A stretch of DNA of 64,000 nt, taken from Magnaporthiopsis rhizophila (lineage: Eukaryota > Ascomycota > Sordariomycetes > Magnaporthales > Magnaporthaceae). The translations under genes were made by a program, and so were the position numbers. Location of the stretch: the NCBI GenBank assembly GCA_003049465.1, contig PYSS01000104.1, positions 1 through 64,000 on the forward strand, given 5' to 3'. Within the stretch, counting starts at the first letter, position 1. Every line of letters begins with the position of its first letter. Positions 54,624 to 64,000 of the stretch are shown in pieces. The notes under the pieces are model-generated. The model did not search any database. It was not told where the DNA came from and was given only the letters and a program-made list of their open reading frames with translations.

Positions 54624-57600
54624 ATGGCACTTCCAGCAAAGATCTCCGACGAGCAATGGCGTACGGTCGAGCCTAGGATAAAGGAGCTTTTTCGACAGCA
54701 TGTCCCGCTCAGATGCAAAAGTGGGAGTCGCAAGACTATCTCCGAGATACTCCAGCAGGATCACGGTCTCACCATCACCGTGTCGCAGCTTGAAGCCAAG
54801 TTGAGAGAGTGGAATGTGGCTAAGAAGCTCAGGCTCTCGGAGTGGAAACTAGTCATGCCTCGGCTTGACAGGCTCGAAAGCAAGGGGACCGAGTATCGGC
54901 TGTTGCTTGCCGGGCAGGAAATTAAGAAGACTGCCATCCAGCGGGCCAGACGGACCCTTGGAGGGAAGACGTCGGCGGACGAGCCTCAAGCCCCTGGCGC
55001 ATTGCAAGGTACGCCCCAAGGACGCCCCAGAATAGTCGTCTGTCAAGGCCCTCCATCCTTGTGCATAACTTGGAACGATATTGACAATACAGCCTGGTAG
55101 CCACCAACGAGTCACAGGCTCGCCAGGTCTCCATCATGGTCGGTGGTGACGGTGACGACTGGATTCCTTATGAGAGCTCTGAGGCTAGGATGACGCGCGA
55201 GCCGAGTCCGCGTCCAACCCTGGATCAAGAACCGGGCCCTGCACTGGGAGACCTGGCGATGCCGGCGCCTGATGCCGATACGCTTGATTACGTCTCCCCG
55301 TCGGCACTGATGCAAACCGCCATAATTCGGCATGCACCACACAGCGGACCCTTCGACAGCTACGCCTTTGATCCGTACCATTTCTCCAGCCCGAACATGC
55401 AAGAGCTATGTACTCCCGCTGTGTCTGGTGCACCAGCATCAACCGTACTCATCGACGATTTTTTTGATCTCGGTCTCGCCAGCCTCCATGGCACTCTCCC
55501 AAATCTCGCTTCCCCGAGCCTCAGTTTCGTCAATTCGCCCGTCCTCACTGCCTGGCACAGCGACCCGAATTTTGGCGGTGACATACCCACCGACTCCTTG
55601 TCGCCTATTTCGAGGCCAGCATTTATGCATTCGCCAAATCTGCTCCGCATCATCCTCGAACATGCCGCCCGATCAGCAATTCCGCGCTCCGTCCGTTCCG
55701 CCCGGTCACAGGGCGCCAGGCTCCACCCGTTGCCTGCGGTTGAAGAGCTGACGGACCGACTACTGTCGCTGCTGCCCGGAAAAGAAGCCGAGCAAATCAC
55801 AAATAGCGGCGCGGCAGCCGCCGACCCCGGATCAACGATCCGCACGGCACTCCTGAACTCAATCGTCAACAACTTCGCCGGAATGGAAGATATCCCCATC
55901 GCTTCCGTCCTAGCTGTGCTGAAACGTGATGCGCAGATGAGATCCGAACTGTTCGAGCATCTACAGGGGAGCTCCCGGCCCCTGGCCAAGACCATCGCGG
56001 ACAACCTTTTCCGAACTGCTGTCGAAGCCTGCGATGTTGACACGGCCAAGCTGCTTATCGCAGCCGGAACCGGCAAGCCCTACGCGATTCAACCCAACGA
56101 CATCGTGTGTCCATATAATGGCGGCACCTATACACCCCTTGAGCTCGCCGCCTTGTGTCGCAGTGTCGATATGGTTGATGCGCTGCTTCGTTGCGGTGCC
56201 GATCCCAACATATCGCGCTATATCGGCCCTGGCGCTATCAAGGGAAAAGGGGCGCTCGAATGTGCTATTTCCCGCAGAGGCGGTCGGGGTGTGGATATTC
56301 AGCTCGTTCGGGCATTGATCAAGCATGGCGCAAAGGTCTATTCTTCATTCATTGAAAGTACCGCTCGGGACCCCGAACCTGGGCTACTTCCTGCTCTTTT
56401 GGGGCAACTACCTGCGACCGCACATCGGAAATTGTGCGAACAACCCACAAACGCACGAAGCCTCAGGGAAGCATCATCGTCGCTGGTAAAAATTGTGGAG
56501 TACCAAAGCAGCGAAGATGCAATCGCCGCCGTCCGGCTCGTCATCGGTCTATGTGTCGCAGCTTGTTGCGGCACTTGTACTGTCGATTACTCGGACGAGT
56601 TCACGCGAGCGTTTGTCCACGCTGCAAGATATGGAAACTTGGAGTTCTGCCGATTCCTTGTACAGCACAAAATAAAGGCGAACGCTCTTGTCCTTTCAGC
56701 AGCGATTCGGGGTCGTCGCTCCGATGTCGTCCACTTTGTGCTCGGGCAGGGAGTTGGTTTCGACGAACCCGCGAGCGCGATGCGTGTACACCTGATTGGC
56801 GGTCTCGGGTATACGGCATTCGAGCACGCCCCTACAACTCCGCTGGCCGAGGCCATACGTGTTCATAACCATCCGCTGGCCAAGGCCTTCGAAGGGCTCG
56901 GCGCATGGCGTATGCTGCGAGAGAATGCCAGCCACTTCGAAGCTGCCGCAAACGCCGCAGCAGAAGCGAACGATGTGGAGTACCTCGCTAGAATTCTGGC
57001 CGCTGGTCCGCATTTTCCGGCGCATTGCCTGGCATGGCCGTTGATTGGAGCCGTTCGTGGGGGCAATACACAAGCTGCTATAATCTTGCTGGATGCTGGG
57101 GCCGGAACGAACGGAGTCCACCTCGTCTATATCCTCGAGGAAGCCATCAAGCAGCGGAAAAAGGACCTTGTCTACGCCCTTCTCGACTCAGACAGCCAGA
57201 TCGATCCCATAAGCAACGGTATTATGGAGGAAGCTGCATTGTGGGGAGATGCCTCATTGACAAAGGACCTAATTCATATGGGCGTTAATGTCAATGGCGG
57301 AAATACTACAACCCCACTTATAGAGGCCGTCAAATCCAAAAACAGGGACTTGATCAGGTTTCTTCTCGCGAAAGGGGCAAATCCCAACAAAAAGCCAGGA
57401 CTCTCTTCAACTTCCGCGTTCCGCGTGGCGATCAACCTGGCAGACGAGGAGTCGGTTGATCTTTTCCTCTCATGGGGTGCAGATCCAGCAGACGAAAATT
57501 TATTTTATGGCGGCATTAAAGACGGACGCAGCCTCAAGCTGCTTCTCGCAGCATTCACATCAAGGCATCCTCGAGGACTACCAGGTTTTGGAGCCGGGCC

Positions 57601-58381
57601 GCTTATCTGGGCGGTGGAGGACAAGAATCTGGGCGCCTTGAACGCGTTGCTTGCGGCAGGAATGGACCCTAACGGTTTCTACGAACACCGGGACTACCAT
57701 CCTAAGAGCGTGGTCGCAATGACGCCTCTGGGATCTGCTATCCAGCATTGTGGGGAAGACCTTACCGCGCTCCGAGTGCTCATTGACGCAGGGGCCGATG
57801 TCAACTGCATGGCCGCAATGCGTACTTGGGTTAAATCGGTTACGCGAATATCCGTACCCACAGAATCCGTGCTTTTGGTTGCCATCAGATTCCGGAAGGC
57901 GGCTGTGGTGCGTCTTCTTTTGGAGAGCGGCGCAGACGTGAACCACGCGGCGCGGCTGGGCGTCAAGCGAACGCCTTTGCAGGCCGCCTGCAAGATTGGG
58001 GCCAGTAGCTTGGTTAAGCTGCTGCTGGAGTGGGGTGCAGACGTCAACGCGCCGCCCGCTCGACGAGGCGGAGGAACAGCTCTGCAGCTGGCCGCCAAGG
58101 GTGGATATATACGGATCGTGGAGCTGCTGCTGTCGCTTGGGGCTAGCGTGCACGCAAAGCCGTCCCGCGCGATCGGACGCTCCGCCTTGGAGGGCGCAGC
58201 GGAGCATGGGCGGCTCAAGATGCTGGGTGTTTTGTGGGCAGCAGGAGGAGCCGGCTTCCTCGACGACGAGATCCAGCGGGCCATTGGATATGCCGAAAAG
58301 GGAGGCCACAAAGGTTGCGCGGATTACATCAAGTGGCTTTGGGTTACTCAGGCAGCTAGCCGAGGACTGCCTCAGGAGTAG
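54624..58381 (+). CDS. Clr5-domain ankyrin-repeat protein
   Basis: Two exons, join(54624..55008, 55101..58381), give 1221 residues. The donor is GTACGC, the acceptor TAG ends at 55100, and only this acceptor keeps frame. Residues ~8-60 are a Clr5 domain (ISDEQWRTVEPRIKELF, SRKTISEILQQDHGLTITVSQLEAKLREWNVAKKL), a small helical module of fungal proteins that may bind DNA. A Ser/Pro-rich linker to ~residue 320 follows. After it come about twelve or more ankyrin-type repeats, clear in TPLELAALCRSVDMVDALLRCGADPN, TPLIEAVKSKNRDLIRFLLAKGANPN and TPLQAACKIGASSLVKLLLEWGADVN. Such proteins are numerous and lineage-specific. Partner binding by the ankyrin stack is likely, but which partner is unknown. 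Confidence 0.92.
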
Positions 58382-58879
58382 TCGTAGTATTTTGTCGCAG
58401 GTTCCTGGTCGTGTCTCTCTAGTTCATGTTTCTGTTTGCACATCTTTCTGTTTCCAACTGATCTCTCCAATTTCCTCCCAGGCGTTTCTCATATGCTGTA
58501 TAATACTTTTCCTTCCTTGTTCTAGAATATGGAAGGTTTGGACCTCGAATTTTACATAGGATCCCATTTCCAGATCCTTAAAGCCGCTAGTTAAGCCGGC
58601 CCTCGCTGGTTTAACTAGCGGGATCCCGTATAATCCAGTGGGTACGGTCGTATGTGGCAGATGGATGGTGTGAACGGTGCTTTGTATCCATATCGTTAGG
58701 TGCCCAATCTTCACTGCGTCTGGTCTGGGGGGTGTCACATGTCAACGCCAGCGTCTCCACTCCCTTTTTTTTTCTTTTCCGACCCAAAGACGAACCTAAC
58801 CGTTATGATTCTGCCAGGGTGTATATATATATATATATATATAGGTAGGTAACCAGGTATCCAAAAGCAGAGCCGGGAA
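58382..58879. other. Convergent 3' interval with 5S relic and TA repeat
   Basis: It lies between the ankyrin gene and the GH31 gene 3' end. It contains the partial 5S copy listed separately and a (TA)n run at about 58820-58842. Confidence 0.6.
58595..58655 (-). pseudogene. Partial 5S rRNA relic
   Basis: The minus strand starts ACATACGACCGTACCCACTGG and reads through GGGATCCCG, loses about twelve bases of the middle loop, and ends in CCAG-GAGGGCCGG. It corresponds to the first half of the intact gene at 36544-36663. The 3' half is missing, so it cannot make 5S rRNA. Confidence 0.85.
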
Positions 58880-61801
58880 TCACTCAAAGCTAAACCCAAA
58901 GTCCGCATTCAAGCGCCACGGCCCCCGAACCGTCACAGCGCCCGTCTCCTCATCGAACCACGACCCGGGCAGCCCGGGATCCCGCTGTTGGCCGAGCACC
59001 ACGACCTCCTCGACCGCCAGGTCCGTCTCATATCCCCATCCGCCCGCAACGGCCGCGGCCGAGAATGTGGCCCCGTCCCACGAAAACGCCACGTCCGTCA
59101 CGTGCGCGCCGGGGTCGAGGCTCTCGCCATCGTCCAGGTACAGCGACCCGGCCGCCTTGCCGTCCAGCCCCGGCGCAACGAGCAGCACAAACCCCTCGTC
59201 AGCCCGCAGTCGCGTCGTCGAGTTTGCGTCGCCGCGGGCGCGCAGGGGAACGACAGACCCGCCGCGCACGTGGACGGGAATCTCGTCCCAGTCTACGCTG
59301 GTGCGGGTCACCATCTCACCCTTGCCTCTGACGGGCTTGTGGGTCCAAAAGTCGTAAAACAGATCGTCGGGGAGGTAAAACTGCACGTCCGTGGCGTCGT
59401 CTTCAACGACGGGCGAGACCAGGAGCGCATCGGACAGGAACCACTGCGTCTCGACGGCGATGCAGGGGGGGTCGTCCGGGTACACGAACCAGAGCGGGCG
59501 CACGAGCGGGTCGCCATCGACGGCGGCCTGGCGGCGCAGGGCCGTGTACATGAAGTCGAGGAGGCGGTAGCGGGCGCGGATGGCGTTGCGGGCGGCGTGG
59601 GCGACCAGCGGCCAGAGGTAAAACTCCTGGTGCGGGTCGTTGAGGTCGGCGTGGTTGCGGAAGAAGGGCTGAAAGGCGGCGGCCGTGGCCCAGCGCGCGC
59701 ACATGTGCTCCTGCGCCGTGCCGCCGAAGCCGCACACGTCGGAGCCGACGAGGGGCATCTGCTGCAGGGCGACGGCGTTGAGCATCTGGGCGATGGCCAG
59801 GCGGTAGTCGCTCCAGGTGGATCGGTTGTCGCCGAACCAGTGCGCGGCCGCGCGCCCGGAACCGGCAAAGGTGCTACGCGTCAGCACAAATGGGCGCACG
59901 CCGGGCCGGCGGGCCAGCAGGGCGTTGCGCGTGGCGGTGGCGACCATGGTGCCGTAGAGGTTGTGCGTGTCGTACTGGGTCGTGCCGTCGGCGTTGGTGA
60001 TGTTGGTGTAGATGGTCTTGTCGCTCAGTTCGCCCTTGCGGTTCTGGATCCGGTACGGTGGCGTCAGGAGGTCGCGGCCGGGGATGCCTTTCATCTGGCC
60101 CCTGGGAGTTCCGGAGCTTGGAGTGGTCGAGCGGGAGGACAACACGGTCTGCCAGGAGGCTTCGTCAACTACATTGGGCCCGCGAGCGACAGCGGCTTTG
60201 CTACCCGGCTGGAACTCGGCCGGGAACCCGGCGATAGGCCGGCCAGTGTTGGGACGCGGGGCATGGATCGGCGCGGGCGGGTTGTTCTCGTCCTTGGCTA
60301 CCTTTTCGGGGATGCAGTAGACATCGTGGCAAAAGTTGGAGGCCTCGTTCATGTCGTTCCACAGGCCGTCGACGTCCATGCCTGTGTTCGGGTTGAACCA
60401 GCGCATGATCTCCTCGGTCCACCAGGCCTGGGCGCCCGGGGCAAAAAAGTCGGGCCAGACCACCACGCCGGGCCACTGGACACCCAGGTGGTCACTCCCG
60501 TCGGCAGCCTTGAGGAAGGCGTCCTTGGCACGGCCGCGATGGTACGGGGCATAGTCGTCGGCGCGGGCAATGCCGGCGTCCAGCATCGTGACGAAGCGCT
60601 GACCGCGCGAGTGCAGAGTATCCACCAGCAGACGCATCATGTGCAGCGGGAACCGCTCGGGGTCCAGCGTAAAGTCGCGGCGGAGCTCCATCGAGTCGAT
60701 ATCGGACCACAGCACGTCGAGCGGGATGTTGGCATTGGACGAGTTGGCCACGACCTCGGCCAGCATGAAGACGTCCCAGTAGCCGTACTTGCACTGGTGG
60801 ATGCCGAGGGCCCAGTACGGCTGCATGGCCGGTAGGCCAACGACCTCGGCGTACTGCCTGCTTGCCTCGGCTGGCGTCGGGCCCGCCATGAAGTAAAAGT
60901 CCAGGACACCTCCAAGGAGGACGTACTCGAGATATTGGCCATCCTCGGGAGTGTGGCGAATCTTGACGTCCATGCCGTTGGCGTTGCGGAGGAAGACAGC
61001 GTGGGTGCCGGATCCGGGCCTGTGGTCGTAATACACGGGGTGAGAGCCGTAGAGGTTGTACTCGGGCGGGGTGAAGGCAAAGTCGGCGTTCCACAGCGTG
61101 CGGCTGTAGTCCTCCGTCGGCATGCGGAACGACCCCGCATACTCGCCTAGACCGTACAGGTTCGGGCCATCGGGCAGGGCGGTGCGGAGGCGGACCAGCT
61201 GGGTCTCGAATATCAGGGGTTCCTTGGACGTGTTGAACAGGACCTCGCCCGACGCTGCTCTGGTCACGGCGAAGGAGAAGGGCCGCTCGACGAGGTGGAA
61301 GCGGAGATGGGAGACCTCTGCCGGGGTCTCGGTGTTCTCTGGGCTCGGCAGCACCGTCTCCTGGATCTGGTAGACGTCCAGGCCGGCGTCGTAGACCTTG
61401 ACGTGCAGGCGCCGGTCCGTCTGGTACTGCACCAGCAGCTTCAGCTCTGCGATATCCTGGCCGAAGGCGTTGCAGCCAGGGCCGGCCAGGCTCAGGTCCG
61501 CGGCGAGAGAGGAGTCTGTCCGGACGACATTGGACGCCTCGTAGCCTGGACAGTTGGCAACGGCAGCCGCAAAGTCATTCGAAGGAAGATCCTTGCTGAG
61601 GACGTCGTCGGCCGGGAAGACGGGGCGGCTGATGGCTAAAGGTAGGAGGAAATGCCAACCAATGGCCGTCGCGCCTAGAGCAAAGACAGCCAGGCGAGCC
61701 GCCCTCCTCCGTGAAAGCGACTTTCTCTTGTGCTCGTCGAATCTCACACCGGCGTCGTCGTCAACAAAGCGGTGCCCGCCGCTGGTCTTGCTGTCCGCCA
61801 T
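58880..61801 (-). CDS. GH31 alpha-glucosidase, type II membrane-anchored
   Basis: An intronless protein of 973 residues. A basic cytosolic tail (KRKSLSRRRAAR) and one hydrophobic helix at about residues 37-58 replace the usual signal peptide and predict a membrane-bound enzyme facing the secretory lumen or outside. GH31 landmarks are GLGEYAGSFRMPTEDYSRTLWNAD, WALGIHQCKYGYW, DVLWSDIDSM, the nucleophile Asp483 in DGLWNDMNEASNF, and acid/base Asp658 in WFGDNRSTW. LVGSDVCGFGG and RARYRLLDFMYT follow, then the C-terminal beta domains. The family releases glucose from the non-reducing ends of alpha-glucans. The anchor distinguishes it from secreted maltases. No amylolytic neighbours are present. 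Confidence 0.93.
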   Translation of the reverse strand: MADSKTSGGHRFVDDDAGVRFDEHKRKSLSRRRAARLAVFALGATAIGWHFLLPLAISRPVFPADDVLSKDLPSNDFAAAVANCPGYEASNVVRTDSSLAADLSLAGPGCNAFGQDIAELKLLVQYQTDRRLHVKVYDAGLDVYQIQETVLPSPENTETPAEVSHLRFHLVERPFSFAVTRAASGEVLFNTSKEPLIFETQLVRLRTALPDGPNLYGLGEYAGSFRMPTEDYSRTLWNADFAFTPPEYNLYGSHPVYYDHRPGSGTHAVFLRNANGMDVKIRHTPEDGQYLEYVLLGGVLDFYFMAGPTPAEASRQYAEVVGLPAMQPYWALGIHQCKYGYWDVFMLAEVVANSSNANIPLDVLWSDIDSMELRRDFTLDPERFPLHMMRLLVDTLHSRGQRFVTMLDAGIARADDYAPYHRGRAKDAFLKAADGSDHLGVQWPGVVVWPDFFAPGAQAWWTEEIMRWFNPNTGMDVDGLWNDMNEASNFCHDVYCIPEKVAKDENNPPAPIHAPRPNTGRPIAGFPAEFQPGSKAAVARGPNVVDEASWQTVLSSRSTTPSSGTPRGQMKGIPGRDLLTPPYRIQNRKGELSDKTIYTNITNADGTTQYDTHNLYGTMVATATRNALLARRPGVRPFVLTRSTFAGSGRAAAHWFGDNRSTWSDYRLAIAQMLNAVALQQMPLVGSDVCGFGGTAQEHMCARWATAAAFQPFFRNHADLNDPHQEFYLWPLVAHAARNAIRARYRLLDFMYTALRRQAAVDGDPLVRPLWFVYPDDPPCIAVETQWFLSDALLVSPVVEDDATDVQFYLPDDLFYDFWTHKPVRGKGEMVTRTSVDWDEIPVHVRGGSVVPLRARGDANSTTRLRADEGFVLLVAPGLDGKAAGSLYLDDGESLDPGAHVTDVAFSWDGATFSAAAVAGGWGYETDLAVEEVVVLGQQRDPGLPGSWFDEETGAVTVRGPWRLNADFGFSFE

Positions 61802-62273
61802 GGCTTGGGTTAGACTGGGTGGCTCACGGTTGGGAACAGCCGTTACCTGGAAGCCCTGGGCATGTAATGCTTGACCTGGGCGAGATTTAAAAGGTCGGAT
61901 GGACGATGAATGGGCGGGTTGCCCCAGGTTTCAGTCCTGACCCACCGCGGCCCTCATGATTAGCGGCTCCAGTGGCGATCCCAGCGCCTTGCAGCGCCAA
62001 GCGAAGCGGAGAGCGCCTGTGGGGTGGCGGCTGGGGGGCGCACAGGGCTGTGACGGTGAGACAGCAGCATCAACTGATTCACCTCAAACTGGGAGCAGAC
62101 TAAAATCCGCGTCGCCGAGCCAACAATGCAGGCGTACCGAAAGACGCTTGACCAGGTCACCCGACTCTACTCGAGAACGACCATTTCCGGTTCCAGGTCC
62201 AGCAAATCCACCCATGATGAGACATTCGCCAACCGGCATAGGGAGTCTCCCGATCTCCACACGGCCCGAATCG

Positions 62274-62304
<31 letters not shown>

Positions 62305-62802
62305 GTATCAAGCTTCCAAGGAACTGCAACGTCATAACGGTGGCAGGCAGCCCAACGAGAAGAAGCGCTTTTCCGGGATCCTGGGCGACGCCTCCTGGTC
62401 CAGCATCGTCTCATCCTTACTTCCGCCCAAGGGCAAACAATGCAGACACAGCCGGCGTTATGCCTTCGCCTTCGGGCGCACCGGTTTTGCGCCGGCTTCG
62501 CGGCGACCTACATATCGGTGGAGCGCTGGAAAGGAGAAGCCATGACGCACTCCCCCTCACCCTCATGTGCAAGCCGCGTCTCTTTGCTTAACGGGCGGCA
62601 TGCTCACCCAGTGGCTCAGGCACTTATAAAACCAGGGTTTTGGTGTGGAAATGTGAATATAATGTTTCCATTGTCCTTTGATAAGGGCAAACCAGCCCAT
62701 GCTAGTTCAGGGTCTGTATAATGGTCTCCGACGCATATATAAGAAGCCTAACCAATCCGCCATCTCCGGTGCCCGGGTCTTGCTCCACGTATCGGACTGG
62801 AT
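61802..62802. other. Intergenic: GH31 promoter and 3' side of small peptide gene
   Basis: A T run occupies 62275-62302. Open frames crossing it are Phe homopolymers and not credible. Nothing else is seen. Confidence 0.5.
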
Positions 62803-63140
62803 TTAGCCGCAGCGAACAGGGTCCGACGGGAGTTTGCCCAGGAAGCACTGCACGGCTTTAATGTTAGCTCTTGTTACTGTGAAGCAAAAGGTGTTAACAG
62901 TTTCTAATGGGATTTACTCACGCTGCCGCTGCAGCACTGCTCGTGACGGTCGCAAAGGGCACCGCTAGGAAGACACTTACGCTCCTCCAGGGCTATTAAT
63001 ATTTGAAAGCAGTCGTTAGCAATAAGGAGCTGGCTGGAAGCAGCATGGAGGCTGGCGGAACAGCCCAGGAGCTACTCACGGTTAGAGGGGGCGGCGATGG
63101 CGGAAGCGACAAGCGCCATGAAGAAAACGGCGACCTTCAT
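62803..63140 (-). CDS. Small secreted cysteine-rich peptide, inhibitor-cystine-knot spacing
   Basis: Too small for simple frame finding. Three exons, complement(62803..62847, 62922..62992, 63080..63140), give 58 residues. The donors are GTGAGT twice and the acceptors TAG and GCAG; all joins keep frame. Residues 1-17 are a clean signal peptide (MKVAVFFMALVASAIAA) followed by a short pro-like stretch. The mature part has six Cys in the order C-x6-C-x5-C-C-x3-C-xn-C, the inhibitor cystine knot (knottin) pattern. Such peptides in fungi are usually effectors, antimicrobial or enzyme inhibitors; which applies here cannot be told. A GTAAGT within exon 2 could be an alternative donor that would remove two of the Cys. 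A TATA box 108 bp upstream supports this gene. Confidence 0.72.
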
Positions 63141-63247
63141 GTTGATGGTGAGACTTTTGGAGGCAGGTAAGTAGATGGTTCTGGTGGGTTTTAGTTGATA
63201 AGTACCAAGGTAAAAGAGAAGGAGATTAAACGGAGGGTTTGTGTCTT

Positions 63248-63255
63248 CCTTTATA
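63248..63255 (-). promoter_or_regulatory. TATA box of small secreted peptide gene
   Basis: TATAAAGG on the minus strand lies about 108 bases before the ATG at 63140, with a leader free of other ATGs in good context. Confidence 0.5.
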
Positions 63256-64000
63256 GGCGACGGAATGCTTGATAACTTCACATTGTCCGGCTTCATCAGG
63301 CAGACAAGATGGCAAGAAGCCCCTTGAGGCAGGGGAAGTCACCTTGGAACCTGCCGTTTCTGGATACCTATTCCCTCCGCGTCTTAATGCGTTTGACTCG
63401 TGCTCCCCGTCCTCCCCGCCCTCCCCGCATCGGTCAATCGTAAATCAAGAGCGGGAGGCTATCGGGATGATGGGCTTTCAGGGACATTGCAACGTCGGCG
63501 GGGTGCTAAACACGTTATTAAGCTCTTGGCTAGGTAACAAAACGCCCAGATCTGAAATTTCGGGCATGTCCGACTACTATACATGTTTGTCCGCCAATGG
63601 TACCTTCCATAAGGGTGCGGCCCGGTATAAAGCGATGCAGACGCGAGAAAAAAAAGTAGGGCAGAGTACGATCACCGAAAAGCCGCTGCTTGTGATCGAT
63701 CTAATTTCGACTCCCATTCTTTCTGCCGTTCGACACGCACGGCAGCGGGGACGCCCACGCGATCACCGGCGCCATTCTTGTGACCCTGGTGGGCGCGTTG
63801 TTAATCTAACAGGCCCTCGATGGGATCTTTCGTGCGGTGTGGCTTCCAGATCCACCATCATAGCCGAGCACAAAATGTCACCATCCTCTTAGGGTCAGAC
63901 ACAGACTGAGTTCCAGCCACTGTTGCTACGTCTCGACCATTCCAGCAGACTCCCAGTTGTTATCAGCAGGGAAATATTATGACTGTTAAGCGCGGCTTCG
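63256..64000. other. Right edge, nothing coding supported
   Basis: This is the upstream side of the small peptide gene. One plus-strand open frame (63269-63892) lacks any family feature and has poor codon quality, so I do not call it. Confidence 0.4.

Noticed and set aside
58988..60835. 615-codon plus-strand frame opposite the GH31 gene
   Set aside because: A shadow frame produced by codon bias of the true gene.
63269..63892. 207-codon plus-strand frame at the right edge
   Set aside because: No domain, poor composition, no promoter; overlaps the peptide gene's upstream region.

Overview
The window is nuclear DNA of a filamentous ascomycete, most likely a Sordariomycete. The signs are GC-rich coding DNA, short introns of roughly 50-150 bp with GTRNGT donors, Zn2Cys6, HET and Clr5-ankyrin genes, a vanadium chloroperoxidase-type enzyme, and a lone dispersed 5S rRNA gene instead of a tandem array. 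The species cannot be named from the sequence.

Left part (1-35.3 kb): a strongly AT-rich edge is followed by a mostly intact gene series. In order: a secreted GH43 enzyme, a large low-complexity nuclear-type protein, an MTC1/DUF5427 protein, a vanadium haloperoxidase, an unknown 287-aa protein, a five-exon metacaspase, an allantoate-permease-type MFS transporter, a membrane-anchored tandem amidohydrolase, a membrane-anchored DUF3445 (haem N-demethylase-like) protein, a Zn2Cys6 regulator and a DUF7730-like protein. No biosynthetic cluster is apparent.

Middle part (35.3-54 kb): an accessory, decaying region. It holds an intact 5S rRNA gene, several dispersed short repeats, and a pair of ~127-bp repeats in inverted orientation that bracket a frameshifted pseudogene. 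Next come a truncated HET-gene tail immediately upstream of an intact HET gene, a broken PEBP gene with a CA-repeat in its intron, and a long helical/TPR-like plus CHAT-protease gene. The N-terminal half of that last gene is broken while its CHAT domain is open and keeps the His/Cys pair. An uninterrupted run of 85 A follows it.

Right part (54.6-64 kb): an intact Clr5-ankyrin protein of 1221 residues, a partial 5S relic, a type II membrane GH31 alpha-glucosidase, and a small three-exon secreted peptide whose cysteine spacing fits an inhibitor cystine knot. This peptide was assembled from the exons by hand.

The most interesting context is 38.6-58.4 kb. There an uncharacterised fungal-specific family, HET, CHAT-protease and ankyrin proteins sit together with relics of duplicates, which resembles a fast-evolving non-self-recognition or regulated-cell-death island. 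That role is inferred from gene families and not shown by the sequence.
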